Translations under genes and position numbers: made by a program
Shown here: piece by piece, positions 18,878 to 27,770 of the stretch
Position numbering within the stretch: the stretch's first letter is position 1
Layout of the letters: every line of letters begins with the position of its first letter
The notes under the pieces: model-generated
Seen by the model: the letters and a program-made list of their open reading frames with translations, nothing else
Database searches by the model: none
Told to the model about the DNA's origin: nothing
Assembly (NCBI GenBank): GCA_024641505.1
Contig: JAHECY010000009.1
Coordinates: 20,091 to 84,090 of the forward strand
Source of the DNA: Gammaproteobacteria bacterium
Lineage (GTDB): Bacteria; Pseudomonadota; Gammaproteobacteria; SG8-11
Reading direction: 5' to 3'
DNA: 64,000 nt

Positions 18878-21697
18878 ATGGAATTGTACAGAAATATTTC
18901 TCAAACAGTCACCAGGATAATTGACGTGATCGGCATTGCCAAGGTCCGGATTGGATTATGTCTGATATTGATGATGTTGACGCAGTCCGTGTTCGCCAGT
19001 GTCGAAACGGGCGACCAAGCCTTGGAAAAAGGGGATTACGTGGCCGCCTTGCAGATCTGGAAACCACTTGCCGAACAAGGTAATGCGCAAGCGCAGATAC
19101 GTATTGGTGATTTGTACCGCAAGGGGTGGGGTGTGCGCCGGGACTTCAAAGCGGCATTTTCCTGGTATGAGAAAGCCGCGAGCCAGGGCGATCCCGAGGG
19201 GCAATACCAGTTGGGTAGTCTGTATCGGAACGGGATGGGCACCAGGAAAAATCTGGATGAAGCCGTTAGATGGTTTGAGGAAGCGGCCAAAAAGGGCTAC
19301 GACAAAGCTGAATTCAGTTTTGCGGTGATGTTGGAGAATGGTTGGGGTGTCGAAGAAAATGCCAAGCGTGCGCTGATCTGGTACGGTCGGGCCGCCAAGA
19401 AACAATATGCGCCGGCATTGAAGCGTCTTATGGAGTTGGAGAAGGAAGGTATCAAACCCGTAGTGGAAATAAAATCCGACGAAGATATTCCTCAGATTTT
19501 TTCCAGCGCCTTGCGTGACGGTAACGTCGACCAGGTCAATGCGATACTCCAGAAAGTAAAGAATGTAGATTATAAACTGGACAAATATCAAAATACTCCG
19601 CTGTTGCTCGCGGCTCAATATGGGCACGATGGTCTTGTGCAGTTGTTGCTTGAGAAAGGGGCTGCCGTTGATCACGCCAATCAACAGGGAGTAACCGCCT
19701 TGATGCGTGCCGCCAAGGCAGGCAGCGTGCGGGCAGTACGCGCGCTATTGAAGTACAACGGGTCTATGAATCATCAGGACGAGTTAGGTCGCACCGCGCT
19801 GATCGAGGCTATCAGTGATAACAAGAGCCAGGTGGTATCGCTGCTGTTGGGCAGCGGCGTGGATGTAAATCTCGCCGACAAAAAGGGGTGGTCACCGTTG
19901 TATCATGCGTTAAGAATCGATGAAACCCAGATTCTTGATATGCTGCTGCACTCGCCCGCCAAGGTGAATTACAAGGACAGCAGCGGTATTCCTATACTTC
20001 ATTATGTAATACAGCAGAAAAAACAGAATGTGCTGAATAAGCTGCTGGCGGCGGGAGCGGATGTCAACATTACCGATGCCATCGGTCAGAATGCCATGAT
20101 GGTCGCCGCTGACCTCGGCTATGCGCCCGCAGTCACCGCGTTGTTGGCCAAAGGCGCTGATTCACGTGTCAAGAATAACGAGGGCTGGACGCCGCTGATG
20201 CTAGCCGCGAAATCTGGCAGCAGTGCCTCGGTGGAAGCGCTGCTCAAGGCTGGAAATTCGGCGGATTTGCAGAACGAATATGGTGACACCGCGCTTATGC
20301 TGGCGGCCGGTAAAGGATTCGATGCGATTGTATCCTCCTTGATCAGCCACCGCGCGAACATCGATATGAAAAACAAGCAGGGATGGACCGCCTTGATGTT
20401 TGCCTCCCAAGCGGGATCGGCTGCCACCGTTAACACACTATTGCAGGCCGGTTCCGGTATCAATATAGTGAACAACCTGCAGGAATCTCCTCTGATGCTT
20501 GCCGCGGAAAGAGGGCACTTGGAAGTAGTGCGTGTGTTGGTAGCCAAGCGGGCGGATATTAACAGTAAGAATCGTGCCGGGCACAGCGCCGTGACACTTG
20601 CCGAAGCCAAGAACCAGAATTTGATTTTGAAATTCCTGCGCAGCAAAGGCGGTATCCTGTACAAGGTGGTGGAGACTCCTGAGTTAGAGCTAAAACGTCA
20701 GGATCAACGCCGGCAACAAGATCTGTTCAAGGGTTGGACCGAGCTGATGATCGCCGCCTGGAACGGTAAAATACTGGATGTTAACAACCTTCTGCGATCG
20801 GGTCAGCAGAAAGACGCCCAGAATCCCGATGGCATGACGGCGCTGATGCTGGCTACGGGCAAAGGAAATGCCGATGTCGTGCAATCCTTGCTTACCAACC
20901 AGGTGGACATCAATAAACAGGCGCGTAACGGCCGTACCGCGCTGATGATTGCTTTGGACGAAGGGCAATTCGATATCGCACGCCTGCTGCTGCCGTATAA
21001 ACCCCGACAGGACCTTGCGGACAAGCAGGGGCAAACCGCACTATTCTACGCCGTCGACAAACGCCAGCTGGCTTTGGTGCGCGATCTTCTGAAAGCGGGT
21101 GCCGATATCAGCAAGCGTACGGAGAATGGCGATACACCGCTGACGGACGCTTTGAAAAACAGCGCGGACGATATCGCCGTGTTCCTGGTAAATGCCGGTG
21201 CCGGAATCCACTGGATGGATAACGACGGCAGAAATATGTTGTGGCTGGCCGCGCGTTACAAAAATGACAATGCGGTTCGTTTGTTGATAAAGAAAGGATT
21301 GGATATCAATCACCGCAAGCATAACGGCGAATCCATTGCTATGGCTGCGGTGCGTAGTGGTGACGCCAAACTGGTTGATTTCCTGTTTTCCATTGGCGCG
21401 GACCTGCGTTCCACGGATCAGCAGGGTAATACCGCTTTGCATATTGCCAGCGATACCGGCAATCTTGAGATCGTTAAACTGTTGATCAAGTCAGGCGTCG
21501 GCGTCAACACTGAAAATGAAGTGTGGTCGACACCCATCATATTCGCCGCGTCCAAGGGGCATCTGGCGATTGTTACCTACCTCGTGGAGCATGGGGCGGA
21601 ACTGGATATCAAGAACAAAACCGGTGACACACCCTTCAGCATCGCCACTAGCCACGGCTACAAGGACGTGGCCAGTTATATCCGGCAGAAGTTATAG
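18878..21697 (+). CDS. Sel1-repeat and ankyrin-repeat protein
   Basis: 939 aa; three N-terminal Sel1 repeats (GDLYRKGWGVRRDFKAAFSWYEKAASQG) followed by a long ankyrin array (GWTPLMLAAKSGSSASVEALLKAGNSADLQNEYGDTALMLAA). Confidence 0.9.
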   Translation: MELYRNISQTVTRIIDVIGIAKVRIGLCLILMMLTQSVFASVETGDQALEKGDYVAALQIWKPLAEQGNAQAQIRIGDLYRKGWGVRRDFKAAFSWYEKAASQGDPEGQYQLGSLYRNGMGTRKNLDEAVRWFEEAAKKGYDKAEFSFAVMLENGWGVEENAKRALIWYGRAAKKQYAPALKRLMELEKEGIKPVVEIKSDEDIPQIFSSALRDGNVDQVNAILQKVKNVDYKLDKYQNTPLLLAAQYGHDGLVQLLLEKGAAVDHANQQGVTALMRAAKAGSVRAVRALLKYNGSMNHQDELGRTALIEAISDNKSQVVSLLLGSGVDVNLADKKGWSPLYHALRIDETQILDMLLHSPAKVNYKDSSGIPILHYVIQQKKQNVLNKLLAAGADVNITDAIGQNAMMVAADLGYAPAVTALLAKGADSRVKNNEGWTPLMLAAKSGSSASVEALLKAGNSADLQNEYGDTALMLAAGKGFDAIVSSLISHRANIDMKNKQGWTALMFASQAGSAATVNTLLQAGSGINIVNNLQESPLMLAAERGHLEVVRVLVAKRADINSKNRAGHSAVTLAEAKNQNLILKFLRSKGGILYKVVETPELELKRQDQRRQQDLFKGWTELMIAAWNGKILDVNNLLRSGQQKDAQNPDGMTALMLATGKGNADVVQSLLTNQVDINKQARNGRTALMIALDEGQFDIARLLLPYKPRQDLADKQGQTALFYAVDKRQLALVRDLLKAGADISKRTENGDTPLTDALKNSADDIAVFLVNAGAGIHWMDNDGRNMLWLAARYKNDNAVRLLIKKGLDINHRKHNGESIAMAAVRSGDAKLVDFLFSIGADLRSTDQQGNTALHIASDTGNLEIVKLLIKSGVGVNTENEVWSTPIIFAASKGHLAIVTYLVEHGAELDIKNKTGDTPFSIATSHGYKDVASYIRQKL

Positions 21698-21728
21698 AGC
21701 CACTGGGAAGTCCGGGGTATCGGCGGGG

Positions 21729-23048
21729 TTACGCGGTGCCGTGCTTGGTTTCAACTTTGATGCCCATGGCTTTGAGCATGGGCATCGGTATCACCCCGCC
21801 GGCACTGACAATCACGATGTGATTGGGAATTTCCAGAATGTTGCCTTCCTGTTCCACCATGACGCTCTTGCTTTTGACTTCCTTGATATTGGATTTATAG
21901 AGGACGTTTATTTTCCCCGCTTTTTGCGCAGCATCGATTTTTTCGCGGTTCTTGGGTTTGGCACGGTTAAAGGACGCGCTTCGATACGATAATGTTACCG
22001 TGGTTTTCGGTTCATCCGCGATGCTAAGTGCTGCTTCCAGGGCACTGTCACCGCCACCGACCACCAGCACATGCTGGCCGCGGTATTGTTCCGGATCAAT
22101 CAGGCGGTATACCACTTTGGGCAAGTCTTCACCGGGTACCTCCAGTTTGCGGGGTGAGCCGCGGCGACCGATGGTCAACAATACGGTTTTGGTATGGTAT
22201 TGTTTTTTCGACGTGGTGACTACGTATCCGCCCTCGATGGGTTCCACAGCGGTCATGGTTTCATGGGTGTTGATTTTAATATCGGTTTGCTGCCGCGTTT
22301 TTTCCCAGAATTCCATTAAGGCTTCTTTAGTGGTCTCTCGGAAATTGACTTTGCCGACAATGGGCAGCATCGCGGGTTGGGTCATGACGATTTTGCCGCG
22401 CGGGTAATGTGACACAGTGCCACCGAAGGATTCTTGCTCAATAGTGACATATTTCAGCCCCAACTGATGGGCGCCGAGCGTGGCCGAAAATCCTGCTGGA
22501 CCGGCGCCTACGATGACCACATCCAATAATTTTCCACCTTTGCCAACGCCGGGTTTTTTGGTGATACTGTCGATGGCCTGCTTGCCTTGGGTGACTGCAT
22601 TACGTATGAGGCCCATGCCGCCAAGTTCACCCGCGATAAAAATTCCTGGAACATTCGTTTCAAAACTGGGATCCAGGGTCGGGATATCCACTCCCCGTTT
22701 TTCTGTGCCAAAAACAAGCGTTATAGCGCCAACCGGACAGGCGATTGCACAGGCGCCATGGCCAATACAATGGGTCGGATTAATCAGTTCAACGCGAGAT
22801 CCAATGATACCCAGGACATTCCCCTCCGGGCAGGCGGGCGCGCAGGTGTTACATCCGATGCACAGAATTTGATCAATCTTGGGGTGTAAGCTGGCCGGTT
22901 CCATCAAGCCAGCTTTTTGATTTTCTTCCAGTTCCCGGATATGGGCCGCTTCCCGCCGCTGGTGTACGCGGGCGCGCCAGGAAATAAAAGCAAAAACGGG
23001 TATAAGATAGAGAATTATCACCAGATAATTTAGAATTTCTCCAGACAT
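21729..23048 (-). CDS. 4Fe-4S ferredoxin-domain NAD(P)/FAD-dependent oxidoreductase
   Basis: 439 aa; CIGCNTCAPACP and CIGHGACAIACP clusters; GAGPAGFSA and VVGGGDSALEAALSIA dinucleotide folds; N-terminal TM helix. Confidence 0.85.
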   Translation of the reverse strand: MSGEILNYLVIILYLIPVFAFISWRARVHQRREAAHIRELEENQKAGLMEPASLHPKIDQILCIGCNTCAPACPEGNVLGIIGSRVELINPTHCIGHGACAIACPVGAITLVFGTEKRGVDIPTLDPSFETNVPGIFIAGELGGMGLIRNAVTQGKQAIDSITKKPGVGKGGKLLDVVIVGAGPAGFSATLGAHQLGLKYVTIEQESFGGTVSHYPRGKIVMTQPAMLPIVGKVNFRETTKEALMEFWEKTRQQTDIKINTHETMTAVEPIEGGYVVTTSKKQYHTKTVLLTIGRRGSPRKLEVPGEDLPKVVYRLIDPEQYRGQHVLVVGGGDSALEAALSIADEPKTTVTLSYRSASFNRAKPKNREKIDAAQKAGKINVLYKSNIKEVKSKSVMVEQEGNILEIPNHIVIVSAGGVIPMPMLKAMGIKVETKHGTA

Positions 23049-23181
23049 CCTGACCTCACATCAAAACATTATAATTTAAGATGTATAGTGTATACATGAA
23101 TAATTAAGTCATTGTTAATGAAGGCCGGTTATAAAAAGGCCGTGTTCACAATATAACGGATGCACCGGCAATGTAATTAGG

Positions 23182-23201
23182 TTTTGCATAATTTTGCATA
23201 A
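23182..23201. promoter_or_regulatory. perfect 10 bp tandem direct repeat TTTTGCATAA x2 in divergent promoter region
   Basis: read directly between divergent ORFs 21729-23048(-) and 23337-24332(+). Confidence 0.4.
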
Positions 23202-23336
23202 TGTAGGTAAATGTATACTTTGATTTTGTGACAGTGAGCGCATTATATTAATGGGATTATCCATAATATTGCAGGCTTGTGAGATTAAAGTATCTTACCT
23301 CGGTTACTTCATGTTGGTTGAGTAGGGAAGTCAGGA

Positions 23337-24332
23337 ATGGGATATAACAATACTGCGGCCGATTTGGTCAGTTTTGAAAAATCAGGTACCGCGCGTGATT
23401 CTGCGGTAACTGCCACGGCCAGTGCCGAGCATCAGCGGCAAGACGAACCTAACGACAAGACATCGGCGGTTAATGCGCGCATCCAGGTGGCACGTGCCAA
23501 GGTAACTAGATTGGCGCAGGATCGCCAGGTGACCTTCGCTTTGGGTATCATGGTGTTGTTTGTCGTTATCTACGCGTTGGGCAGGATTTACTGGAGAGAG
23601 CGTTACTATACGCCGGAAGATGGTTTGGGTTATTACCTGGGCCTGGTCGGCGGCGTGGTGATGCTGTTTGCTATTGCTTATTCCGCGATGAAGCGCGTAC
23701 GGTGGTTGCGCGCCACCAAATTCATGCGGCATTGGCTGCAATTGCACATTGTTTTGGGGATCGTCGGGCCCTATATGGTGCTGTTCCATTCGACGTTTCA
23801 TATCGGTTCGCTCAATGGCGGTATTGCTTTGGTGTCCATGACCATGGTATTCATCAGTGGCGTTGTCGGCAGATACCTGTACTCGAAGATTTATCTGGGT
23901 CTGGATGGCACCCGCATGCAAGCGCAGGAAGTCCGTGACCTCATGCAGTTTTTCGGGCGGCGCATTCACTCCAGTCGCATCGAACGTTTTCAGGAATCGG
24001 TGCTTGATGAACCCAAGGATTTATTGCACGCGTTCTATAAGTTAGTGATGTTCAAGATTCGCAGTTGGATCGTCTGGTATGGCGTACTGCGGGACGCGAA
24101 GAAGTATGTTTATGCCATCGGTCAGCGTAAGGGCTTGAGCAAGAAAGAAGCCAGAAATAAATACCTGCATTTCAAGAGAGATTTTCGCGAATACATGAAT
24201 ACGCTGCGTAAAGCGGCTCTGATGGGTGTTTATGAAAAAATATTCTCCTTCTGGCGCCATGCACACGTGCCACTTCTCTATCTGTTGGTCATCAGCGGTG
24301 TAGTGCACGTCATTGCCGTTCATATGTACTAG
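23337..24332 (+). CDS. multi-TM His-rich membrane protein (possible b-type cytochrome / ferric-reductase-like)
   Basis: 331 aa; about 4 TM helices with paired His (RHWLQLHIVLGIVGPYMVLFHSTFH; HAHVPLLYLLVISGVVHVIAVH); directly upstream of multiheme cytochrome genes. Confidence 0.6.
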   Translation: MGYNNTAADLVSFEKSGTARDSAVTATASAEHQRQDEPNDKTSAVNARIQVARAKVTRLAQDRQVTFALGIMVLFVVIYALGRIYWRERYYTPEDGLGYYLGLVGGVVMLFAIAYSAMKRVRWLRATKFMRHWLQLHIVLGIVGPYMVLFHSTFHIGSLNGGIALVSMTMVFISGVVGRYLYSKIYLGLDGTRMQAQEVRDLMQFFGRRIHSSRIERFQESVLDEPKDLLHAFYKLVMFKIRSWIVWYGVLRDAKKYVYAIGQRKGLSKKEARNKYLHFKRDFREYMNTLRKAALMGVYEKIFSFWRHAHVPLLYLLVISGVVHVIAVHMY

Positions 24333-24354
24333 ACAATAATAAAGATGTTTACGG

Positions 24355-25929
24355 ATGTTGGGAAAAAGATTGCTTCTGGCGGCAATAGTCGTCTTGTGTG
24401 GAATACCACCTGCGGGTGCGGCTACCGATGTGATCAATTCGGTGGAGCGGGCCTTAATGCCCGGCGAACTTTCCAAGCCGCACGCGAAATACGAGGCGGA
24501 TTGTAACCAATGCCATGAATTCTTCCGCAAAACCAAGCAGAATGATCTATGCCTTAAGTGTCATGATCATAAGAATATTCGCAAGGATATAGAGAATAAA
24601 CACGGCTTACACGGCCGTACGCCGGAAATCCGCAACAAAGATTGTAACGCCTGCCATTCCGAACACAAGGGTCGGGAAAACAACATCATTATTCTTGATA
24701 ACCAGACCTTTAATCACAATTTTACCGATTTCTTTCTTCAGGAAAGCCACGCCACGGTACCGTGTACCAAGTGCCATGAGAAGGACAAGAAGTATTACGA
24801 AGCGAAATCGGAATGCGTTGACTGCCACAAAAAAGTCGAGCCGCATCAGGGAAAGCTGGGCAAACAATGTAACAGCTGTCACCGGGCCAGCACCTGGGGT
24901 GATTTCGTCTACGATCATGGTAAAACGAAATTTCCGTTGAAAGGTAAGCACAAAGGTGTGCGCTGCAGCGATTGCCATCCTAATGAGCAATATATCAATA
25001 TTCCCAAGGAGTGCATTGGTTGTCATAAGGGTGATGACAAACACAAGGGCAAGAACGGCAAGGAATGCAAGAATTGCCATTCCGAGCAGGGTTGGGCGTC
25101 CTATAAATTTGATCATGACAAGGACACTAAATTTCCACTCGATGGCAAGCATAAAAATGTTATCTGCGACCAATGTCACAAGCAGACGGACGAAAAACGG
25201 AAATTAAAACGGGATTGCTATTTCTGTCACCAGTTCGTCGATGCGCATAAAGGGCTGTACGGCAAGAAATGCCAGGATTGCCATAAGACGGAGAATTGGT
25301 CCAAGCAAAAATTTGACCACGATAAAACGGATTTCAAGCTGGAGGGCAAGCATGAAAAAGTCCGTTGTCAGAGTTGTCATCCGGGTGATTTATATAAGGA
25401 CAAGGCAAAGAGCGAATGCTATGCCTGTCACAAGCAGGATGATCCGCATGCCGGCAAACAGGGCAAGCGGTGTAATGACTGTCATAATGAACAGGGTTGG
25501 CAGAAACAAATTGCGTTCGATCACAATTTGACAAAATTTCCTCTGTTAGGAGCCCATGCCGGGCTGACGTGTGAAGAGTGTCACAGTTCTGGCACTTTCA
25601 GTGAGGTAAAAATAAACTGTTACTCATGTCATAAGCAGCATGACAAACATAAGCTGCGCATGGGTGAGAAATGTCAGCGTTGTCATTTTTCCACCGACTG
25701 GAAGGTATGGGAATTCGATCATGACAAACAAACCAAGTATCCACTTAAGGAAGCCCATAAAGGCATCGCATGCGAGCGTTGCCACAAGGAAGTTGTCAAA
25801 GAGGATCTGAAAATTTCCAGTGTTTGTTATCGATGTCATGCCCACAATGATATTCATGAAGGGCAGTTCGGACGCAACTGCGGTCGTTGTCATGACACCA
25901 AGGCCTTTGAGAATGTAAATATGCGTTAG
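24355..25929 (+). CDS. periplasmic multiheme cytochrome c, 21 CXXCH motifs
   Basis: 524 aa; signal peptide; 21 CXXCH counted in the translation, arranged as 3-heme repeats with FDHDxTxFPLxGKHKxVxCxxCH. Confidence 0.93.
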   Translation: MLGKRLLLAAIVVLCGIPPAGAATDVINSVERALMPGELSKPHAKYEADCNQCHEFFRKTKQNDLCLKCHDHKNIRKDIENKHGLHGRTPEIRNKDCNACHSEHKGRENNIIILDNQTFNHNFTDFFLQESHATVPCTKCHEKDKKYYEAKSECVDCHKKVEPHQGKLGKQCNSCHRASTWGDFVYDHGKTKFPLKGKHKGVRCSDCHPNEQYINIPKECIGCHKGDDKHKGKNGKECKNCHSEQGWASYKFDHDKDTKFPLDGKHKNVICDQCHKQTDEKRKLKRDCYFCHQFVDAHKGLYGKKCQDCHKTENWSKQKFDHDKTDFKLEGKHEKVRCQSCHPGDLYKDKAKSECYACHKQDDPHAGKQGKRCNDCHNEQGWQKQIAFDHNLTKFPLLGAHAGLTCEECHSSGTFSEVKINCYSCHKQHDKHKLRMGEKCQRCHFSTDWKVWEFDHDKQTKYPLKEAHKGIACERCHKEVVKEDLKISSVCYRCHAHNDIHEGQFGRNCGRCHDTKAFENVNMR

Positions 25930-25982
25930 CTTAACGCGCATGAATAGCGGCAATTAACTTGCGTACAATTGGCAGTTCGGGT

Positions 25983-27734
25983 ATGAAAAATAAACAACTA
26001 CTAAATCCCATCAATATCGCGGGCAAGATTGGCGTGTCCTGGTCGCTCTTGTTGCTGCTGGCCGTACTGTTCGTCGTGCCGAATGCTTGGGCAAAGGCCA
26101 AGGATTTTGATCATTTCGCCACCGGATTCGTGCTTAGTGGAAAACATGAAAACCTGGGTTGCGCGACTTGCCATCTCAAAGGTGTATTCAAAGGGACGCC
26201 CACCAACTGTACAGGTTGCCACAACGGCAGTATCGCGATGGGTAAAAATGAAAAACATATTCTCGTGACCAATACCTGCGATGATTGCCATACCACCGTC
26301 GCTTGGATGCCTGCCAATATGGACCATTCCGCGGTGATGGGGTCGTGCAAAGTGTGCCATAACGGCTCCACGGCACCGGGTAAACCCGCAAATCATGTCA
26401 ATACCAATGGACAATGCGACGATTGTCATGGGACTTTGGCCTGGTCACCGGCTCGTTTTGATCATAGCAATATCACTGGTACCTGCGCGTCTTGTCACAA
26501 TGGCGTGAACGCACAGGGCAAATCCGCATCGCACATTGCAGTGACGGCGGATTGCGTCGAGTGCCACGACACCGTGGGATGGCGGCCCGCGCATATGAAT
26601 CACGATGTTGTGACCGCGCCTTGTGGCAGTTGTCATAATGGCAATACCGCCACGGGGAAACCCGGAGGCCATATCAAAACCAATAGTGAATGTGACAGTT
26701 GTCACGGTACCCGTGCCTGGACCCCGGCCAATTTTAATCATGAAAATGCCAGCGGTCCCTGCAGTGGTTGCCACAATGGTACTACTGCCACCGGCAAACC
26801 AGGTAACCATGTGCAGACCAGTGCTGAATGCAGCACCTGTCATTCCACGAATGCCTGGCTTCCCGTCAATTTCGATCATGGCACGGTGACCGGTAATTGC
26901 AGAAGCTGCCATGACAAGGACAAACCCGTGGGTTTTCATGCGGTGGTCACCGCGGATTGCGGCGAATGCCATCGGCCCGGCGGCTGGTTGCCAGCGAACA
27001 TGAACCATGACGTGGTAACGCCGAATTGCGTGCAATGCCATGATAATGTCAAACAGCCCGGCAAGCCCGGGAAGCACAAACCGACAAGCAATGCCTGTGG
27101 CGCGTGCCATAACACAATTGCGTGGGTGCCGGTCACGCGCATGGATCACAATGAAGTAACTGGTTTGTGCGCTAACTGCCATGACGGGATTTTTGCCACC
27201 GGCAAACCGGTGAACCATCTGGTGACTTCCAGCGATTGTGGCGCTTGCCACAGTACCAACGCCTGGGTACCCGCCACCGGTTTTGATCACAGTGGTGTCA
27301 CGGGAAATTGCAGCATTAATTGTCATAATGGCAGTGGTGTCGGTACTCCCAAGCCCAATAATCATTTTCTAACCACGCGTGAATGTGATACTTGCCATCG
27401 CACCACCGGCTGGTTGCCCGTGCGGTTTACTCACAGCAGCAGCGGTTATCCGAAGAACCACAACAACGCGGGCAATTGTACAATGTGTCACAGTACCAAT
27501 GCGGACACGATTCCCTGGCGCAGTGTCAGCTACAAGCCCTATTGCGCCGGTTGTCACCAGAGTAAGTGGCGCGCCGATCCTCATTTGAAGACCGAGAATC
27601 CGCAGGTCGTGCTCTATACGCTGACGGAGTTGCAGGATTGCACGACGTCCTGTCATATCTATACGGATGCTACCTTCACAACCATCCTGAAGACGAGAAG
27701 CGGGCACCACAACGCCAGTGACGGTGGTTGGTAG
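25983..27734 (+). CDS. multiheme cytochrome c, 20 CXXCH plus 2 CX3CH motifs
   Basis: ORF track starts at TTG 25959; ATG 25983 precedes signal peptide LLLLLAVLFVVPNAWA; 2-heme repeats (GKPxNHVxTxxxCxxCHxTxAWxPAxFDHxxVTGxCxxCHNG). Confidence 0.92.
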   Translation: MKNKQLLNPINIAGKIGVSWSLLLLLAVLFVVPNAWAKAKDFDHFATGFVLSGKHENLGCATCHLKGVFKGTPTNCTGCHNGSIAMGKNEKHILVTNTCDDCHTTVAWMPANMDHSAVMGSCKVCHNGSTAPGKPANHVNTNGQCDDCHGTLAWSPARFDHSNITGTCASCHNGVNAQGKSASHIAVTADCVECHDTVGWRPAHMNHDVVTAPCGSCHNGNTATGKPGGHIKTNSECDSCHGTRAWTPANFNHENASGPCSGCHNGTTATGKPGNHVQTSAECSTCHSTNAWLPVNFDHGTVTGNCRSCHDKDKPVGFHAVVTADCGECHRPGGWLPANMNHDVVTPNCVQCHDNVKQPGKPGKHKPTSNACGACHNTIAWVPVTRMDHNEVTGLCANCHDGIFATGKPVNHLVTSSDCGACHSTNAWVPATGFDHSGVTGNCSINCHNGSGVGTPKPNNHFLTTRECDTCHRTTGWLPVRFTHSSSGYPKNHNNAGNCTMCHSTNADTIPWRSVSYKPYCAGCHQSKWRADPHLKTENPQVVLYTLTELQDCTTSCHIYTDATFTTILKTRSGHHNASDGGW

Positions 27735-27770
27735 AGAAAAGAATAAATTTGTTTGGGGAAGTAATATTTA

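Noticed and set aside
26445-27365. 306 aa minus-strand ORF (and other antisense ORFs at 24607-25179, 26001-26429)
   Set aside because: Antisense to strongly coding multiheme cytochrome genes; a by-product of repetitive CXXCH codon usage
26000-27730. CRISPR-like periodic repeats
   Set aside because: Period is coding (heme-binding repeat) and the units diverge; no spacer structure
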